Below, piece by piece: positions 1 to 9,516 of a DNA stretch of 64,000 bases (the stretch's first letter is position 1; every line of letters starts with the position of its first letter). The stretch spans positions 3,906,001 to 3,970,000 of the forward strand of contig NZ_CP077062.1 in assembly GCF_019039255.1 (NCBI RefSeq). The letters are read 5' to 3'. Origin of the DNA: Nocardioides panacis. GTDB lineage: Bacteria; Actinomycetota; Actinomycetes; Propionibacteriales; Nocardioidaceae. Both the position numbers and the translations under genes were made by a program. Under the pieces are notes generated by a model. That model did not search any database, was not told the origin of the DNA, and worked only from the letters and a program-made list of their open reading frames with translations.

Positions 1-207
1 CTCGCCGATCTTCTCCACGGGCACCGAGCACGGGTTGAAGGCCTTGCCGTTGACGTGGCTGGTGCAGGCCTTGCAGACGTTGATCCCGCAGCCGTACTTC
101 GGGCCGCGGACGCCGAGCACGTCGCGCAGCACCCAGAGCAGCCGGACTCCGTCCTCGACGTCGACGGTGACCTTCTCGCCGTTCAGCATGAATGAGTGGT
201 TCGGCAT
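1..207 (-). CDS. (2Fe-2S)-binding subunit of a molybdenum hydroxylase (IorA-like), partial
   Basis: Only the first 69 codons lie in the window; the gene runs off the left edge. The product is the small iron-sulfur subunit of a xanthine-dehydrogenase-family hydroxylase, which carries electrons away from the molybdenum site through [2Fe-2S] clusters. Residues 40-48 show the plant-ferredoxin ligand pattern CGINVCKAC and Cys60 is the likely fourth ligand. The ATG at 207 follows a GGAGA ribosome site and lies 13 nt after the stop of the large subunit, so the two genes form an operon in the order large then small. The short N-terminus fits isoquinoline 1-oxidoreductase alpha subunits. The substrate cannot be read from sequence, and the second cluster domain is outside the window. 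Confidence 0.88.
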   Translation of the reverse strand, partial: MPNHSFMLNGEKVTVDVEDGVRLLWVLRDVLGVRGPKYGCGINVCKACTSHVNGKAFNPCSVPVEKIGE

Positions 208-220
208 CGGGTGTCTCCGT

Positions 221-2591
221 TCAGTACGTGTGGTCGAGGCCGTCGGTCGGCGACTCGGGGACGGGCGGGATCCGGGTCTTCGGGGTGAAGGCCAGCGGCT
301 TGGTGTGCTGGAGCGGGAAGCTGGTCGGCATCGTCCCGGTCGCCCGGGCGAACGCGCAGACCACGGCCGCGCCCGTGGAGGCGACCCCGAACTCCCCGGC
401 GCCACCGGGCTCCTCGGAGTCCGACGGCATGATGTGCACCTCGACCACCGGCGGGACGTTCCACTCGCGCGTGTAGAAGTAGTTGTCCCAGCTGCCCTCG
501 AGGAACGCGCCGTCCTGCAGGTGCAGGCTCGAGGTGAGCATGTTGGCCAGGCCGTCCATGATCCCGCCCTGCATCTGCGCCTCGAGGCCGCGCGGGTTGA
601 TCGCCAGGCCCACGTCGACGGCCATCACGACCTTGGTGACCCGGGGACCGGTGACCCCGTCGCGGACCGTGCGGTTGACGGTCCCGGGACGGCAGTCGAT
701 CTCGACGAGGACCGCGTTCACGCCCTTGTACTCCTTGTGCAGCGCGATGCCCTGCGCCGTACCGGGGGCCATCGAGCGGCCCCAGCTCCCGGCCTGCGCG
801 ACCTTGTCGAGCACCGCCCGGGCCCGCTCGCTCTTGGTGAACTCGCGCCGGAACCGGTAGGGGTCCTTGCCGAGCTTCTTGGCCAGCTGGTCCACGACGA
901 GCTCGCGGGCGGCCGCGACGTCCGGGGAGTAGATGTTGCGCATGCTGCTCGTGTTGAAGCCCAGGTCGACCTCGTTGAGCAGCTGGTTGGTGGCGCCGAA
1001 GTTGTAGGGCACCTCCTGGGTGAGCGCGAAGATGGTCTGCGAGAAGCCGATGTCGCCGACGGGGAGCTTGCCGGCCAGCGCGGTGATGATCTCGCCGAGG
1101 CCGTGCCCGAAGTCGGTCTTGACGCTGGTGTGCCGCTGCTCGTAGGTGAGCACCTCGCCCGCGGCGTACGACGCCCGGATGCGGGTCGTGGCCATCGGGT
1201 GGGTCCGGCCGACCCGGGAGTCGTCGGTGCGGTGCCACATCAGCCGCACCGGCTTGCCGATCGCCTTCGAGCACTGGGCCGCCTCGACGGCCGCGTCGTA
1301 GAACAGCTTGCGGCCGAACGAGCCGCCGCCCTCCATGACGTGGAACTTCACGGCGGTCGGCGCCATGCCGAGCATCGTCGCGATCTCCTCGGCGGCGGTG
1401 ATCGGGCTCTTGCAGGCGCCCCACACCTCCGCGCCGTCCTTGCGCACGTCGGCGATCGCGCAGTTCGGCTCCAGGGAGCTGTTGCTGCGGAACCAGAACG
1501 TGAAGTCCGCGTCGACGGTCTTCACCAGCGGGCCGAGCTTGGGCACCACGAGCGGCACCTCCGCGGCCCGGAGCGCCTTGAGCACGGTGGCGTCGGACTG
1601 GCCGGCGACCGTGCCGTCGATCCAGCTGACGTCGAGGGCGCGCACGGCGTCGATGCACTGACCGAAGGTCTCGCCGCGCACCGCGACGCCGGTCGGGACG
1701 AGGGCCACGTCGGTGATGCCGGGCATCGCCTCGACGGCTGCCCGGTTGCGGATCGCCTTCGGCTTGCCGTTCAGCGTGGGCGCCCGGCAGATCATCGTCG
1801 GCTTGGCGTCGGGGACGTCGAGGTCGAGGGTGTACTGCTTGGCGCCGGTGACCGCGGCCCGCGCGTCCAGCCGGTTCTGCGGGGTGCCGATCACGGTGTA
1901 GTCCCGCTTGGTGGTCAGCTCCACCTCGACCCTGCGGGGCGAGGACACGGCGGCCTTGGCGGCCAGGTCGCCGTAGGAGACCGTCCGGCCGCCGGGCGCC
2001 TCGACGACGCCGGCCTTGGTGGTCAGGTTCGCCACCGTGTCGCCGAGCTCGAGGGCGGCTGCGTCGAGCAGCGCGCCCTTGGCGATGGCCGCGGCGACCC
2101 GGATCGGCGTGAACGTCGACACGGTGGTGTTCGAGCCGCCGGTGAGCTGGTTGAAGACCAGCTCGGGGCGGGCCGGGGCCAGGGTGACCTTGACCCTGTC
2201 GACGGGCAGGTCGAGCTCCTCGGCGATCAGCATCGCGGTCGAGGTGGTGATGCCCTGGCCGTTCTCGGACCTCGGCAGCTCGAAGGAGGCGGTGCCGTCG
2301 GTGTTGATCACGACGGTGATCAGGTTCGACGTCGCGCGGGCGGCGTCGGTGAGCATGTCGTTGAGGTCGTAGATCTCCGGCGGCTGGGGGCCGGACGGCA
2401 GCGCGGCGTAGGCCGGCGTGCTGCCGCCGAGACCGAGCTCGGCAGCGGCGGCCAGGGTCGGTGCCGCGACGAGGAAGCCGAGGAAGCGGCGGCGACCGGG
2501 GTCGGCGGCGCGCCCCCCCGGGACGGTCCTCAGGGCCGCTCGCGGCGGCTTCGGCGGACGGGATGGACGGGGTACGACGAGACAGAGCCAT
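221..2591 (-). CDS. Molybdopterin-binding aldehyde/isoquinoline oxidoreductase large subunit (IorB-like), frameshifted at a G7 run
   Basis: This is the catalytic subunit of an IorB-type molybdenum hydroxylase. The C-terminal GGAGEFG motif, about 60 residues from the end, holds the conserved active-site Glu of the family. The reading frame is broken. The ATG at 2591 has a good ribosome site (AAAGGA) and opens 26 codons, but the rest of the protein is in another frame that has no start codon before 2356. Removing one G from the seven-G tract (C7 on the + strand, 2513-2519) joins the frames. The joined N-terminus has a Tat signal with GRRRFLGFLVAAPTLAAA, as expected for an exported cofactor protein, and the protein is then about 789 residues. 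It lies upstream of the iron-sulfur subunit and downstream of a PucR regulator on the same strand. The frameshift may be sequencing error, slippage or a real mutation. Confidence 0.85.
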
Positions 2592-2719
2592 CGGCTGTCC
2601 TTTCACACTCGACCCGAGCGATTGGTGAAACGAGCTCCTCCACCGTGACAGCCGTCACTCGTGGGCGGGATGCCCGGAGTGCCCACATCTGGAGGTCCGT
2701 CGTTGGGCGCACTGCACAG

Positions 2720-3934
2720 TCATTCGGCCGGGCCGAGCAGCCGGTGAGCGCGCAGGGCCAGCACCAGCTCGACCGGCATTGTGCCGGTGGTGAGGTCGCG
2801 GCCGGTGGCCTCGCTCAGGCGCCGCAGCCGGTTCAGCACCGTGTTGCGGTGGCAGTGCACCAGCTCGGCGGTCCGGCCGGCCGAGCCGGCGGTCTCCACC
2901 CAGGCGTGCAGCGTCGCCAGCAGCGGGCCGCGCTCGGGCTCGGGCAGGTCGAGCAGCGACCCCAGCCAGGTCCGGACCAGCTGCTGGGCCAGCTCGGGCG
3001 ACTGCAGGAGCATCGCCTCGGGCAGCCGGTCGTCGAGGCAGGCGACGGTGTCCGACGGGCCGAGCGTGCGCAGCGCGAGCGCGGCCTGGCGGAAGCCGAC
3101 GGGCACCCGGGCCAGGCCGTCGACGGGCGGGGAGACGCCGCCGCGGACCTCGAGCACCGAGCGCAGCGCGTCGAGCTCGCGGTCCGGGGCCTCCCCGACG
3201 ACCAGCACCAGGCCGACCAGCGCCGCGCCGCGCACCTGCCAGGTGGACACGACCCGGGCCCCGGCGAGCCGGTCGCGCAGCCGCCGGACGGCACCGGTGT
3301 CGCGGGAGGCGGGCTCGGCCACCACGACGACGTACCGGCCGTCGACGGGCACCTCGAGCATCCGGGCGGCCTCGAACGCGAAGCCCGGGTCCTCCGCGAC
3401 CCCGGAGAGCAACCCCTCCCAGATCGAGGTACGTCGCTGCTCGTCGGCGCGGACCGCGAGCCGCTCGGCGTCGTGGTAGGCGGCGGCGACCTGCGAGGAG
3501 GTCCGGTCCACGACCTCCCACACCCGGGTGCCGACGTCGAGCAGGCCGTCGTCGTCGATGTCCTGGTCGCGCGCCTCGGCGACCAGCGCCTCCCAGACCA
3601 GCCGGCCGCCCATCCGGAACGAGCGGAGCAGGTCGTCGATCGGCAGGCCCTGCTCGGCGCGCCGCTGGCCGGTCGCCCGGGCGGCGTCGTACTCCTGGCC
3701 GTGGTAGGCCTCGGTGCCGCCGACCAGCTGCAGGATCCGGGTCAGGTTGTCGTGGCAGGAGCGCCACAGGTCGTCGGAGGGCACCACCCGCGTGCTGCGG
3801 TAGCCGGGGTTGCTCTCCTCGATGGTGGTGACCAGCTGGTCGGCGAGGGGCGCGACCCGGGTCAGCACGCGGCGGGCGAGGTCCCCGGCGACCGGTCCGG
3901 CCAGAACGTGTGAACGCTGTGGTGCGGCTCCCAT
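2720..3934 (-). CDS. PucR/CdaR-type transcriptional regulator
   Basis: A 404-residue regulator with a variable sensor region and a C-terminal PucR-type helix-turn-helix. The segment HCHRNTVLNRLRRLSEATG at about residues 360-380 matches the HTH_30 signature (HRNTV..RL.R). PucR proteins commonly control purine, aromatic or other ring catabolism and often sit beside molybdenum hydroxylases, so the downstream oxidoreductase pair (128 bp away, same strand) is the likely target. No DNA-binding N-terminal domain or membrane segment is seen. The ATG at 3934 was chosen as the most upstream start that gives a normal family N-terminus. Confidence 0.87.
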   Translation of the reverse strand: MGAAPQRSHVLAGPVAGDLARRVLTRVAPLADQLVTTIEESNPGYRSTRVVPSDDLWRSCHDNLTRILQLVGGTEAYHGQEYDAARATGQRRAEQGLPIDDLLRSFRMGGRLVWEALVAEARDQDIDDDGLLDVGTRVWEVVDRTSSQVAAAYHDAERLAVRADEQRRTSIWEGLLSGVAEDPGFAFEAARMLEVPVDGRYVVVVAEPASRDTGAVRRLRDRLAGARVVSTWQVRGAALVGLVLVVGEAPDRELDALRSVLEVRGGVSPPVDGLARVPVGFRQAALALRTLGPSDTVACLDDRLPEAMLLQSPELAQQLVRTWLGSLLDLPEPERGPLLATLHAWVETAGSAGRTAELVHCHRNTVLNRLRRLSEATGRDLTTGTMPVELVLALRAHRLLGPAE

Positions 3935-4237
3935 GCCTGACTAACGCGCCGGCGGCCGGAAGGACACGGGCCGGCCCGGACCCACGTGGGAATGCCCGTG
4001 CGGCTGTGGGAACCGAATGCCCGAACGGTCATAGAGTCACCTGCATTCGGTCATCCCGCACCCGCGGGCTGCCCCACATGGACCCTCCCGGAAGGCGTCG
4101 TACATGGCGGAACCAGGCACCTCACCTCACAAGAACCGGGCATCGGGGTATGCCCATCCGGGCTCGCTGCTGCCCGTTCCCTCATGCAGACTGACGACGT
4201 GGCCCACGTCACACCCACCGGACCGGGAGGAGGCGCG
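3935..4237. other. Divergent intergenic region, no gene seen
   Basis: About 300 bases separate the PucR gene on the minus strand from the DeoR gene on the plus strand. Open frames crossing it have no ribosome site or recognisable protein and are read as shadows. It must hold the promoters of both regulators, but no clear -10/-35 pair stands out. Confidence 0.5.
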
Positions 4238-4999
4238 ATGAAGGCGGACGAGCGTCAGCGCCAGATCCTGGTCCGGGCCCGCACCGACGGCCGGGTCGAG
4301 GTCGGCAGCCTCGCCGTGGACCTCGCCGTCGCCGAGGAGACCGTCCGCCGCGACCTGCGCGAGCTGGTCGAGCGCGGCGTGCTCCAGCGGGTGCACGGCG
4401 GCGCCTACCCGGTGGAGAGCGCCGGCTTCGAGAGCAACATCAAGCACCGCTCGACGTCGCTGGTCGCGGAGAAGCGACGCATCGCCGTGGCCGCTGCCGA
4501 GCGGCTGCACGGGGCGGAGACGATCTACGTCGACGAGGGCGTCACCCCGCAGTTCGTGGCCGAGGAGCTCGCGCCGGAGACCCCGATCACCGTGGTCACC
4601 TCCTCGCTCCTGGCGGCCAGCGCGCTGGCGGAGACCCCCAACGTGACGGTGCTCCTGCTCGGCGGCCGGATGCGCGGGCGGACGTTGGCGACCGTCGACC
4701 ACTGGGCGCTGCGGATGCTCGGGGACCTGGTCATCGACCTCGCCTTCCTCGGCTCGAACGGCATCTCCCGCGAGCACGGCCTCACCACGCCGGACCCCGC
4801 CGTGGCGGCGGTCAAGAGCGCCGTCGTCGAGCGGTCCCGGCGCCGCGTCTTCGTCGGGCTGCACACCAAGTTCGGCGCGTCGTCCTTCTGCCGTTTCGCC
4901 GAGATCTCGGACTTCGAGGTCCTGGTCACCGACTCGGGGCTGAGCCTCAGCGAGGCCCGCCGGTTCGCCGTCCTGGGACCACAGGTGGTCCGCGCCTAG
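4238..4999 (+). CDS. DeoR/GlpR-family transcriptional regulator of the polyol operon
   Basis: This 253-residue protein has an N-terminal DeoR winged helix (about residues 5-57, with VAEETVRRDLRELVERGVLQ as recognition helix and wing) followed by a DeoRC sugar-phosphate sensor domain. DeoR proteins bind phosphorylated sugars and usually repress the adjacent catabolic genes. The ATG at 4238 follows GGGAGGAGG; an in-frame GTG at 3986 would add about 84 residues of non-family sequence and was rejected. It is the first gene of the polyol transport and catabolism run on this strand, 107 bp before the binding protein, which makes it the probable local regulator. Confidence 0.9.
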   Translation: MKADERQRQILVRARTDGRVEVGSLAVDLAVAEETVRRDLRELVERGVLQRVHGGAYPVESAGFESNIKHRSTSLVAEKRRIAVAAAERLHGAETIYVDEGVTPQFVAEELAPETPITVVTSSLLAASALAETPNVTVLLLGGRMRGRTLATVDHWALRMLGDLVIDLAFLGSNGISREHGLTTPDPAVAAVKSAVVERSRRRVFVGLHTKFGASSFCRFAEISDFEVLVTDSGLSLSEARRFAVLGPQVVRA

Positions 5000-5034
5000 C
5001 ACCAGCACCAGCACCAGCACCAGCACCAGCACCA
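4999..5034. repeat. Six tandem copies of the hexamer GCACCA
   Basis: Exactly six perfect GCACCA units begin at the last base of the deoR stop codon and end about 70 bp before the binding-protein start. The tract lies in the 5' leader of the transport operon. Such a short tandem repeat can change copy number by slippage. A regulatory effect is inference. Confidence 0.9.
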
Positions 5035-5106
5035 CAGATCAGCAGCAACGACCGAGAAACACACCGACTCCGGGCCACCTGGCCCGGGTATCGACCGGAG
5101 GTAGCA

Positions 5107-6477
5107 GTGGTGACCAGATCGACGAGAAGGATCGCGATGGCGCTGGCCCTGCCAGCAGTGGCCGGGCTCGCCTTGTCCGGTTGCGCCGGCGCGGGCGGCG
5201 GGGGCGGCGGGGGCGGGGGCGGCTCCAAGTCGATCAACGTCCTGATGGTGGGCAACCCGCAGATGGTGGACATCCAGAAGCTCACCAAGGACAGCTTCAC
5301 CAAGGACACCGGGATCACGGTGAACTACACGGTGCTCCCGGAGAACGAGCTCCGCGACAAGGTCACCCAGGACGTCGCCACCGGGGCCGGTCAGTACGAC
5401 GTGGCCACCGTCGGCGCCTACGAGGTGCCGATCTGGGCCGGGAACGACTGGCTGCACGAGGTGGACTCCTACGCCGACGGCGACTCGTCCTACGACAAGG
5501 CCGACCTGCTCAAGCCGATGGTGCAGTCGCTGTCCGGCGAGGACGGCAAGCTCTACGGCCTGCCGTTCTACGGTGAGTCCTCGTTCCTGATGTACCGCAA
5601 GGACGTGCTGCAGAAGAAGGGCATCACGATGCCCGAGCGGCCCACCTGGCAGCAGGTCGCCGACATCGCGGCCAAGGTCGACGGCGCCGAGCCCGGCATG
5701 AAGGGCATCTGCCTGCGCGGCCTGCCCGGCTGGGGCGAGATGTTCGCACCGCTGACCACCGTGGTGAACACCTTCGGAGGCACCTGGTTCGAGAAGGACT
5801 GGACGCCGAAGGTGAACGCCCCGGAGTTCAAGGCGGCGACCAACTTCTACGTGAACCTGATCAAGGCGCACGGCGAGCCCGGCGCCTCGCAGGCCGGCTT
5901 CACCGAGTGCCTCAACGCGCTCAGCCAGGGCAAGGTCGCCATGTGGTACGACGCCACGTCGGCCGCCGGCTCTCTCGAGGACCCGAAGGTCAGCAAGGTC
6001 GCCGGCAAGATCGGCTACGTGCAGGCGCCGGTCGAGAAGACCAAGGCCTCCGGCTGGCTGTGGACCTGGGCGTTCGTGATGCCCAAGACCACCAAGAACG
6101 CCGACAACGCCTCGAAGTTCATGCTCTGGGCGACCAGCAAGGACTACGAGAAGCTGGTCGGCGACAAGCTCGGCTGGTCCCGTGTGCCGGCCGGCAAGCG
6201 GGCGAGCACCTACGAGATCCCGGAGTACAAGAAGGCGGCCGCCGCGTTCGGGCCGCAGACGCTCCAGGCGATCGAGGAGGCCAACCCGGAGGACCCGGGC
6301 GTCCAGCCCCGGCCGACCGTCGGTGTCCAGTTCGTCGACATCCCGGAGTTCCAGGACCTCGGCACCAAGGTGAGCCAGGACATCGCGGCCGCCATCGCCG
6401 GACGCGGCACCGTCGACGACGCCCTCAACAAGGGCCAGGCCCTGGCCGAGGACGTCGCCAAGAAGCAGACCCAGTAG
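5107..6477 (+). CDS. ABC transporter substrate-binding lipoprotein (polyol/sugar type, SmoE-like)
   Basis: This 456-residue protein is the extracellular ligand-binding component of a sugar or polyol ABC importer. The N-terminus has a basic start, a hydrophobic stretch and the lipobox LSGC with Cys26 as lipidation site, followed by a run of glycines as flexible linker. The body is a family-1 solute-binding fold, and its neighbours (sorbitol-type dehydrogenase, mannitol dehydrogenase) suggest sorbitol or mannitol as ligand. Two GTG codons, at 5107 and 5110, are both served by the GGAGG at about 5097-5101. It is first in the transport operon, and the hairpin after it probably raises its level relative to the permeases. 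Confidence 0.93.
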   Translation: MVTRSTRRIAMALALPAVAGLALSGCAGAGGGGGGGGGGSKSINVLMVGNPQMVDIQKLTKDSFTKDTGITVNYTVLPENELRDKVTQDVATGAGQYDVATVGAYEVPIWAGNDWLHEVDSYADGDSSYDKADLLKPMVQSLSGEDGKLYGLPFYGESSFLMYRKDVLQKKGITMPERPTWQQVADIAAKVDGAEPGMKGICLRGLPGWGEMFAPLTTVVNTFGGTWFEKDWTPKVNAPEFKAATNFYVNLIKAHGEPGASQAGFTECLNALSQGKVAMWYDATSAAGSLEDPKVSKVAGKIGYVQAPVEKTKASGWLWTWAFVMPKTTKNADNASKFMLWATSKDYEKLVGDKLGWSRVPAGKRASTYEIPEYKKAAAAFGPQTLQAIEEANPEDPGVQPRPTVGVQFVDIPEFQDLGTKVSQDIAAAIAGRGTVDDALNKGQALAEDVAKKQTQ

Positions 6478-6488
6478 GTCCACGCCCC

Positions 6489-6525
6489 GGTGCGGGGCGG
6501 CCGGCCCGGCCGTCCGCCCCGCACC
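6489..6525 (+). terminator. Intercistronic hairpin between binding protein and permease
   Basis: Perfect 12-bp stem (GGTGCGGGGCGG at 6489-6500 with CCGCCCCGCACC at 6514-6525) around a 13-nt loop, no U-run. Hairpins at this place in sugar ABC operons typically act as partial terminators or stabilise the upstream message so that binding protein exceeds permease. Confidence 0.75.
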
Positions 6526-6582
6526 ACGGGCTCCCCCGCACCCGCGTCGACCGCGCCCCTCACGTCCACACCCGGAGGAACC

Positions 6583-7554
6583 ATGAGTGCCCAGGCGCCT
6601 ACCGCCCACACTTCCGGCCACACGATGTCCCGCGGCGAGCGTTGGCGCCGGCGCGGGCCGCTGCTGCCGGCCCTGATCTTCACGATCGTGATCACGCAGA
6701 TCCCGTTCCTGCTGACCATCGCGATCTCCACCCTGAACTGGAACGTGCTCGAGCCCGGGGAGAAGAACTTCCTCGGCATGGGCAACTACTCGTCGTTCGC
6801 GTGGTTCGACAACTACGTGACGGTGTTCACCGACACCCGGCTGCGGCACGCGGTGATCAACACCGTCGTGCTGACCGCCTCGGTGGTCGTGCTCAGCTCG
6901 CTGCTCGGGCTGGGGCTGGCGGTGCTCCTGGACCGGAAGTTCCGCGGCCGGGGCGTGGCCCGGACCCTGCTGATCGCACCGTTCCTGGTGATGCCGGTCG
7001 CGTCCGCGCTGGTCTGGAAGCACGCGCTCTACAACCCGGACTACGGCCTGTTCAACGGCGTCCTCAACTGGGTCTGGCAGCTCTTCGGTGCCGACCAGGG
7101 CCCGGTCATCGACTACGTGTCGAAGTTCCCGATGCCCGCGGTGATCGCTGCGCTCGTGTGGCAGTGGACGCCGTTCATGATGCTGATCCTGCTGGCCGGG
7201 CTGCAGTCCCAGCCGGGGGACGTGCTCGAGGCCGCGAAGATCGACCGCGCCGACGGCCGGCAGACCTTCCGCTACATCACGCTCCCGCACCTGCGCCAGT
7301 ACATCGAGCTGTCGGCCCTGCTCGGCTCGATCTACGTCCTGCAGACGTTCGACGCGATCTTCACCATCACCCAGGGCGGCCCCGGCTCGGCCACCACGAA
7401 CCTGCCCTACGAGATCTACCTGACCATGTTCCGCAAGTACGAGTACGGCGAAGCCGCCGCTGCGGGCGTCGTCGTGGTGATCGGCACGATCATCGTGGCC
7501 ACCTTCGCGCTCCGCACCATCTCGTCGCTGTTCACAGAGGAGGCCTCACGATGA
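6583..7554 (+). CDS. Sugar/polyol ABC transporter permease (SmoF-like)
   Basis: This 323-residue inner-membrane permease has about six transmembrane helices, starting with PLLPALIFTIVITQIPFLL after a basic cytoplasmic leader. The cytoplasmic coupling loop EAAKIDRADGRQTFRYITLP fits the EAA motif of MalF-type permeases, which docks the ATPase. The ATG at 6583 follows CCGGAGGAACC. The stop overlaps the next permease start by four bases (ATGA), so the two subunits are translationally coupled. Confidence 0.93.
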   Translation: MSAQAPTAHTSGHTMSRGERWRRRGPLLPALIFTIVITQIPFLLTIAISTLNWNVLEPGEKNFLGMGNYSSFAWFDNYVTVFTDTRLRHAVINTVVLTASVVVLSSLLGLGLAVLLDRKFRGRGVARTLLIAPFLVMPVASALVWKHALYNPDYGLFNGVLNWVWQLFGADQGPVIDYVSKFPMPAVIAALVWQWTPFMMLILLAGLQSQPGDVLEAAKIDRADGRQTFRYITLPHLRQYIELSALLGSIYVLQTFDAIFTITQGGPGSATTNLPYEIYLTMFRKYEYGEAAAAGVVVVIGTIIVATFALRTISSLFTEEASR

Positions 7555-8459
7555 CCGTCAGTGCCGACACCGAGAGAAACCCGTTCGCGCCCGAGGACGC
7601 CGCCGTCGCCCAGAAGCGCCGGCGCGCGCACAAGGTCAAGGAGGACACCTCCGCCAACGCCGGTGCCTGGTGGACGTTCTTCGCCTGGCTGCTGACCCTG
7701 GTGTTCTTCGCGCCGGTCGCGTGGATGGTGCTGACCTCCCTGCACCAGGAGTCCGACGCGGCGACCAACCCGCCGTCGATCTTCGCGCCGCTGACGCTGG
7801 AGAACTACGCGGCGGTGTTCAACCGCGGGGTCTCCTCGTTCCTGATCAACTCCCTGATGGCGAGCGTGATCTCGACGCTCTTCGTGCTGCTGCTCGCGGT
7901 GCCGGCGGCGTACGCGCTGTCGATCAAGCCGGTGGAGAAGTGGACGGACGTGATGTTCTTCTTCCTGTCCACCAAGTTCCTGCCCCCGATCGCCGCGCTG
8001 CTGCCGATCTACCTGATCGTCAAGCAGATCGGGATGCTCGACAACGTCTACACGCTGGTGTTCCTCTACACCTCGATGAACCTGCCGATCGCGATCTGGA
8101 TGATGCAGTCCTTCCTCGCGGAGGTGCCCAAGGAGATCCTGGAGGCCGCCCAGGTCGACGGCGCCGGGCTGTTCCGCACGCTGGTCAGCATCGTCGCGCC
8201 GATCTCGGCCCCCGGGCTGGCCGCGACCAGCCTGATCTGCTTCATCTTCAGCTGGAACGAGTTCATGTTCGCGGTCAACCTCACCGCGACCCGGGCCTCG
8301 ACGTCGCCGATCTTCCTGGTCGGCTTCATCTCCAGCCAGGGCCTGTTCCTGGCCAAGCTCTGCGCGGCCGCGACGCTGGTCTCGCTGCCGGTGCTGATCG
8401 CCGGGTTCGCCGCCCAGGACAAGCTGGTCCGAGGGTTGTCCCTCGGCGCCGTCAAGTGA
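7551..8459 (+). CDS. Sugar/polyol ABC transporter permease (SmoG-like)
   Basis: The second permease subunit has 302 residues and six predicted membrane segments after an unusually long charged N-terminus of about 40 residues. The EAA loop is EILEAAQVDGAGLFRTLVSI, as in MalG-type carbohydrate permeases. The start overlaps the stop of the first permease by four bases. Downstream come catabolic genes rather than an ATP-binding subunit, so the transporter must borrow an ATPase encoded elsewhere, as MsmK/MsiK-type importers of actinobacteria do. Confidence 0.93.
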   Translation: MTVSADTERNPFAPEDAAVAQKRRRAHKVKEDTSANAGAWWTFFAWLLTLVFFAPVAWMVLTSLHQESDAATNPPSIFAPLTLENYAAVFNRGVSSFLINSLMASVISTLFVLLLAVPAAYALSIKPVEKWTDVMFFFLSTKFLPPIAALLPIYLIVKQIGMLDNVYTLVFLYTSMNLPIAIWMMQSFLAEVPKEILEAAQVDGAGLFRTLVSIVAPISAPGLAATSLICFIFSWNEFMFAVNLTATRASTSPIFLVGFISSQGLFLAKLCAAATLVSLPVLIAGFAAQDKLVRGLSLGAVK

Positions 8460-8502
8460 TCCGTCCCGTCCTGTCCCGCCGTCCCGGAAGGTCGCCACGA
8501 CG

Positions 8503-9516
8503 ATGCGTGTGAGTGTGCTGCTCGGAGCCCGCGACCTGGTCGTGGAGGAGCGTCCCGACCCGGTCCCCGGTCCGCACGAGGTGCTGGTGCGGGTGGCGTC
8601 GGTCGGGGTGTGCGGGTCGGACGTGCACTACTTCGAGCACGGCCGGATCGGCAGCCACGTCGTCGACTCGCCGCTCGTGCTCGGGCACGAGGCCTCCGGG
8701 GAGGTGGTCGGCGTCGGCTCCTCGGTGACCCGGCTGTCCCTCGGGCAACGGGTGTCGGTCGAGCCGGGCGTCCCGGACTTCACCTGCTCCCAGTGCCTGG
8801 CCGGTCGCTACAACCTCTGCGAGACCATGCGGTTCTACGCCACCCCGCCGATCGACGGGGCGTTCGCCGAGCTGGTCACCGTGCACGAGCAGTTCGCGCA
8901 CCCGGTGCCGGACCGGATGACCGACGACGCGGCCGCCCTGCTCGAGCCGCTGTCGGTGGGGCTCTGGGCCTGCCGCAAGGGCGGGGTCCAGGCGGGCTCC
9001 CGGGTGCTGGTCACCGGTGCCGGACCGGTCGGGCTGGTGGCGATGCAGGCGGCGCTGGCCCTGGGCGCGGCCTCGGTGGTGGTCACGGACGTGAACCCGC
9101 ACCGGCTGGCCCTGGCCCGGGAGCTCGGCGCGACCGACGCCCTCGACGTGGACGCGACGCCGGTCAGCGAGTCCGGGCTCGCGGTCGACGTGCTGCTGGA
9201 GTGCTCGGGCCACCCGGGTGCCACCGCCGACGCCCTCGGGGCCGTGGCGCCGGCCGGCACCGTCGTGCTGGTCGGCATGGGCGGCGACGAGATGACCCTG
9301 CCGGTCAGCCGGATCCAGGAGCGCGAGCTGACCGTCACCGGCACCTTCCGCTACGCGCACACCTGGCCGGCCGCGATCGCGCTGGCCGCCTCGGGACGGG
9401 TGCAGCTCGACCGCCTGGTCACCGGCCACTACGGGCTCGACCGAGTCGCCGAGGCGCTGAGCGTCGGCCGCGCCGACGTGCACGCCGTCAAGCCCGTCGT
9501 CCGGCCGGGCTCGTGA
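8503..9516 (+). CDS. Zinc-dependent sorbitol/xylitol-type dehydrogenase
   Basis: This 337-residue medium-chain dehydrogenase probably oxidises a polyol (sorbitol, xylitol or similar) to a ketose with NAD+. The N-terminal zinc-binding region VCGSDVHYFEHGRIG and PLVLGHEASGEV match the L-iditol 2-dehydrogenase group, and a Rossmann motif (GAGPVGL) follows at about residue 170. Structural-zinc cysteines are reduced to a partial set (FTCSQCLAGRYNLC). It lies 43 bp after the permease in the polyol operon and overlaps the next gene by four bases. Exact substrate is inferred from context. Confidence 0.9.
   Translation: MRVSVLLGARDLVVEERPDPVPGPHEVLVRVASVGVCGSDVHYFEHGRIGSHVVDSPLVLGHEASGEVVGVGSSVTRLSLGQRVSVEPGVPDFTCSQCLAGRYNLCETMRFYATPPIDGAFAELVTVHEQFAHPVPDRMTDDAAALLEPLSVGLWACRKGGVQAGSRVLVTGAGPVGLVAMQAALALGAASVVVTDVNPHRLALARELGATDALDVDATPVSESGLAVDVLLECSGHPGATADALGAVAPAGTVVLVGMGGDEMTLPVSRIQERELTVTGTFRYAHTWPAAIALAASGRVQLDRLVTGHYGLDRVAEALSVGRADVHAVKPVVRPGS

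Noticed and set aside
35..3913. Very long plus-strand frame over the molybdenum hydroxylase and PucR genes
   Set aside because: It is the antisense shadow of two minus-strand genes with clear family motifs; its translation is Arg/Gly/Ala-rich and low in complexity, as expected in GC-rich DNA.
5181..5230. Possible frameshift in the G-rich tract of the binding protein gene
   Set aside because: The frame is continuous from signal peptide to stop; the tract encodes a poly-glycine linker after the lipidated Cys, which is common in actinobacterial binding proteins.
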